A model generated the notes under the pieces. The model searched no databases, was not told where the DNA came from, and worked only from the letters and a program-made list of their open reading frames with translations. The position numbers and the translations under genes are program-made. From Pseudoduganella umbonata (GTDB lineage Bacteria > Pseudomonadota > Gammaproteobacteria > Burkholderiales > Burkholderiaceae_D): 64,000 nt of DNA. Shown here piece after piece: positions 61,079 through 64,000 of the stretch. Location: NCBI RefSeq assembly GCF_014192225.1, contig NZ_JACHXS010000013.1:1-64000 (forward strand), given 5' to 3'. The first letter of the stretch is position 1, and the number at the start of each line of letters is the position of its first letter.

Positions 61079-62791
61079 TTACATTTTCTCCGGCGCGGAT
61101 ACGCCGATCAGTGCCAGGCCGTTGCGCAGCACCTGGCGGGTGGCGAGCGCCAGCGCCAGGCGGGCCAGCTTCAGCGCTTCGTCGTCGTCGAGCAGCCATT
61201 TGTGCGCGAAGTAGTAGCTGTGCAGTTCGCTGGCCAGGTCGCGCAGGTAGAACGCGACCTGGTGCGGGCCCAGCTCGGCCTGGGCGCGCTGCAGCATTTC
61301 CGGGTATTCCGCCAGCTTGGCCAGCAGGCTGGCTTCATGCGGCTGGGTCAGCAGCGACAGGTCGACATCGGCCAGCTGCGCTTCGTCGCCACCCCAGTTC
61401 GCCAGCGCGGAGCAGATGCGCGCATGCGCATACTGCACGTAATACACCGGGTTCTCGTCATTGGTCTTCAGCGCCACGTCGACGTCGAACACGAATTCGG
61501 TATCGGCCTTGCGCGAGATGAGGAAGAAGCGCACGGCGTCGCGGCCCCTGGCGATGTCGCCGCCGCCGGACCACTCGATCAGGTCGCGCACGGTCACGTA
61601 CGAACCGGCGCGCTTGGAGATCTTCACCTCGGCGCCATCCTTCATCACGGTGACCATCTTGTGCAGCACGTAGTCCGGGTAGCCCTGCGGGATGCCCATG
61701 CCGACCGCCTGCAGGCCGGCGCGCACGCGGGCGATGGTGCCGTGGTGGTCGGAGCCCTGCACGTTGATCGCCTGGGTGAAGCCGCGCTGGAACTTGACGA
61801 TGTGGTAGGCCACGTCCGGCACGAAGTACGTGAAGGTGCCGTCGGTCTTGCGCATCACGCGGTCCTTGTCGTCGCCGTAGTCGGTGGTGCGCAGCCACAG
61901 CGCGCCGCCGTCCTCGTACGTGTGGCCGTTGGCCACCAGCGCGCCGACCGCCGCTTCCACCTTGCCGTCCTTGTACAGCGACGATTCCAGGTAATAGTTA
62001 TCGAATTTGACGCCGAAGGCCTGCAGGTCGATGTCCTGCTCGTTGCGCAGGTAGGTCACGGCAAAGGCGCGGATCGATTCCAGGTCGTCCACGTCGCCGG
62101 AAGCGGTGACGGGGGCGCCATCGCTGGCCGAGACGGTCTTCTTCAGCAGGAAGTCGGCGGCGATGTCGGCGATGTAGTCGCCGTTGTAGGCCGGTTCGGG
62201 CCACTCGGCATCGCCCGGCTTGAAGCCGCGGGCGCGCGCCTGCGTGGAGGTGGCCAGCGTGTGGATCTGCACGCCCGCATCGTTGTAATAGAACTCGCGG
62301 GTCACGCCGAAGCCCTGCGCCTCGAACAGCGACGACAGCGCGTCGCCCAGTGCCGCCTGGCGGCCATGGCCGACGTGCAGCGGGCCGGTCGGATTGGCCG
62401 ACACGAACTCGATGATCACGCTCTTGCCGGCGCCGGCTTCGCTGCGGCCGTAGACGGCGCCCTGCGCCAGCACGGCCTTGACGACGGCCTGCTTGGCCGC
62501 GTCGGCCACGCGCAGGTTGATGAAGCCGGGGCCGGCGATGTCGGCCGAGGCGACCAGCGCCTTGCCGTCGGGGTTCTCCAGCAGCGCGCCGACGATTTTC
62601 GTGGCCAGCTCGCGCGGGTTCATTTTCAGCTGCTTCGCCAGTTGCATGGCGATGTTGCAGGCGACGTCGCCATGCGCCGGGTCGCGCGGGCGCTCGAGCA
62701 CCACGTTGGCGGTCACGGAAGTGCCTTCCAGGAGCGGGGCGAGGGCGGCCTGGAACAGGGCGGCGATCTGTTGTTTTTGTTGGGCGAGCAT
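61079..62791 (-). CDS. argS: arginyl-tRNA synthetase
   Basis: The start MLAQQKQQIAALFQAALAPL at 62791 gives 570 residues. Class I signatures are ANPTGPLHVGHGRQAALG (HIGH-like HVGH) and KISKRAGSYVT in the KMSK-equivalent position. The C-terminal DALR anticodon-binding domain follows (YAHARICSALANW onward). A longer in-frame reading from 62866 is unlikely. Confidence 0.95.
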   Translation of the reverse strand: MLAQQKQQIAALFQAALAPLLEGTSVTANVVLERPRDPAHGDVACNIAMQLAKQLKMNPRELATKIVGALLENPDGKALVASADIAGPGFINLRVADAAKQAVVKAVLAQGAVYGRSEAGAGKSVIIEFVSANPTGPLHVGHGRQAALGDALSSLFEAQGFGVTREFYYNDAGVQIHTLATSTQARARGFKPGDAEWPEPAYNGDYIADIAADFLLKKTVSASDGAPVTASGDVDDLESIRAFAVTYLRNEQDIDLQAFGVKFDNYYLESSLYKDGKVEAAVGALVANGHTYEDGGALWLRTTDYGDDKDRVMRKTDGTFTYFVPDVAYHIVKFQRGFTQAINVQGSDHHGTIARVRAGLQAVGMGIPQGYPDYVLHKMVTVMKDGAEVKISKRAGSYVTVRDLIEWSGGGDIARGRDAVRFFLISRKADTEFVFDVDVALKTNDENPVYYVQYAHARICSALANWGGDEAQLADVDLSLLTQPHEASLLAKLAEYPEMLQRAQAELGPHQVAFYLRDLASELHSYYFAHKWLLDDDEALKLARLALALATRQVLRNGLALIGVSAPEKM

Positions 62792-62966
62792 GGCGGATTC
62801 GGTCGGATCTGGACGGAAGTAAATCGGTGTAAAAAACGCGCAAAACGCGTCTCGAAGATCGGACATTATACCGGTTTGCGTTCCCCTTTGATAATTGACA
62901 AGTGCCGTCCGGAAGTCGCTGCACTGCTACAATCCTGCCCTTGACAGAGCACCACGAAAGTACACG

Positions 62967-64000
62967 ATGAACAAGCGCCCGACGCTGTCGCTGAAGAATA
63001 AGCCAGCCCCGGCCACGAAAAAGCCGGCCGCCCGCAAGCCGGCGGCCGCCAAAACCGCCGGCGCCGCTCAACCGGGAGGCAAGCCTGCCGGGAAACCGGT
63101 GGCGCGGCCCGCTGTCAAGCCGGCCGCGCCGGACGCCGCGCAGCGGGTCGCGCCCGCCGCCGCGCCGGCCGGGCGCCCGCAGCCGGCTTCGCGGCCCGTG
63201 GCCGCATCGGGGCCCTGGGACGCCACGCGGCCCAAGGGCGCGGCGCGCAAGGCCGAATCCCGTCAGGGAGAGCAAGCAAGGGACGAGCAACCCAGGGACA
63301 AACAACCCATGGACGAGCAACGCCGGGCCCGGTCCGAAGCGCCGTCCGGCCCGCGCGCCAGCCACCACCGCGACCTGAAGCCGCGGCTGCAAACGGAATT
63401 CCAGGCCGAGCTGAAAGCCGATTCGCTGGCCTTCGCGCTGCTGGGTGCGGCGACCGCCGTGGTGCAGGTCCGCGCCGGCATGGCGCTGCCTCAGGCGCTG
63501 GCCGGCGCGTTCGCCAATCCCGCCGCCACGCCGCAGGCGCGCGGCGCGATCCAGGACGTGGCCTACCGCGCGATGCGCCAGCTGGGCCGCAGCGAAGCAC
63601 TGGTGGCCGCGATGGCGCCGAAGGCGCCCGATCCGCTGGTCGGCGCGCTGCTGGCCGCCGCGCTGCCGCTGATGGGGGCGGGCGAGGATGGCCCGGCGCC
63701 GTACGAAGCCTTCACCGTCGTCGACCAGGCCGTGACCGCGGCCGGCGCCCACCCGGATACCGTGCGGGCGAAAGGCATGGTCAACGCGCTGCTGCGCCGC
63801 TTCCTGCGCGAACGCGAAGCGCTGCTGGCCGACGTGCTGCAACAGCCGCAGGCGCGCTGGAACTACCCGCAATGGTGGGTCGATGCGGCCATCACGGCGT
63901 ATCCCCAGGAGTGGCAGCAGGTGCTCGAGGCCGGCAACGTGGCGCCGCCGCTGACATTGCGCGTGAATACCCGCAAGGGCACGGTCGAGGCTTACCTGGA
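62967..64000 (+). CDS. rsmB: 16S rRNA m5C967 methyltransferase RsmB, 5' part with long N-terminal extension
   Basis: Starting at MNKRPTLSLKNKPAPATKKP (62967), 344 codons are present before the window ends. The first 150 or so residues are low-complexity (Lys/Ala/Pro, then Gln/Arg/Asp with EQARDEQPRDKQPMDEQ repeats). They are followed by the NusB-like RNA-binding domain (about 155-300, with GMVNALLRRFLRERE) and PPLTLRVNTRKGTVEAYL, the start of the methyltransferase part. The extension is longer than any I know for this enzyme. The catalytic Cys lies outside the window. Confidence 0.88.
   Translation, partial: MNKRPTLSLKNKPAPATKKPAARKPAAAKTAGAAQPGGKPAGKPVARPAVKPAAPDAAQRVAPAAAPAGRPQPASRPVAASGPWDATRPKGAARKAESRQGEQARDEQPRDKQPMDEQRRARSEAPSGPRASHHRDLKPRLQTEFQAELKADSLAFALLGAATAVVQVRAGMALPQALAGAFANPAATPQARGAIQDVAYRAMRQLGRSEALVAAMAPKAPDPLVGALLAAALPLMGAGEDGPAPYEAFTVVDQAVTAAGAHPDTVRAKGMVNALLRRFLREREALLADVLQQPQARWNYPQWWVDAAITAYPQEWQQVLEAGNVAPPLTLRVNTRKGTVEAYL

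Noticed and set aside
60068..62944. 958-codon open frame on the plus strand opposite argS and the SPOR gene
   Set aside because: It mirrors real genes on the minus strand; open antisense frames are common at this GC content and the translation is His/Arg/Gly-rich without any domain.

Overview
The window looks like a chromosome segment of a GC-rich betaproteobacterium of the Oxalobacteraceae (Massilia/Duganella/Pseudoduganella type). This rests on the gene orders gshA-gshB-EIIA-ptsH-ptsI, metX-metW, gatCAB divergent from mreBCD-mrdA-rodA-rlpA, and coaX-birA-SDR-dsbA-SPOR-argS, on the porin-glnK-amtB cluster, and on the 5S rRNA tail at the left edge. The genus is an inference; no database was searched.

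Region 1 (1-2032) holds the end of an rRNA operon with its terminator, a DUF1840 gene, a lipoprotein gene and the 3' part of comM. Region 2 (2033-27730) is a complete 25.7-kb Tn7-like transposon (Tn6022/AbaR-like in target choice) inserted in comM. Its ends are 26-bp imperfect inverted repeats starting TGTC. It is flanked by the 5-bp duplication GCCGC, and removing it with one GCCGC copy restores a 503-codon comM frame. Region 3 (27731-64000) is ordinary housekeeping chromosome: the 5' part of comM, ubiK, an NtrC/sigma-54-type control region before torF-glnK-amtB, glutathione synthesis, a regulatory PTS, methionine synthesis, xth/pyrE, gatCAB, the cell-shape operon, and a long minus-strand run from a SPOR gene through coaX, birA, SDR and dsbA to argS, ending in the start of rsmB.

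The transposon's left part is a tightly overlapping transposition operon: tnsA, tnsB, tnsC, tniQ and a zinc-ribbon-array/recombinase-like protein. The rest is cargo that looks like a defence island. In order it carries (i) a Septu-like ATPase/HNH pair followed by a DEDDh exonuclease and a HAD hydrolase, preceded by two identical 17-bp operator-like boxes; (ii) a minus-strand short type II CBASS operon (CD-NTase, E2-like protein, four-TM effector); (iii) a three-Cys-motif/TcmP module with two TcmP paralogues, a ribbon-helix-helix-like regulator with a palindromic operator, and a small membrane protein; (iv) two unknown minus-strand genes, the larger with a weak resemblance to TnsE; (v) a strikingly AT-rich group of four unknown genes including a Tat-like secreted protein and an Lgt-like membrane protein; (vi) a dead IS5-type element; and (vii) a HEPN/RES-NTD plus RES-domain protein next to the right end.

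The best candidates for undescribed biology are the TcmP module, the AT-rich four-gene cluster, the Septu-exonuclease-HAD operon, and the zinc-ribbon protein of the transposition operon. Dispersed palindromic repeats with interchangeable cores lie between several chromosomal genes.
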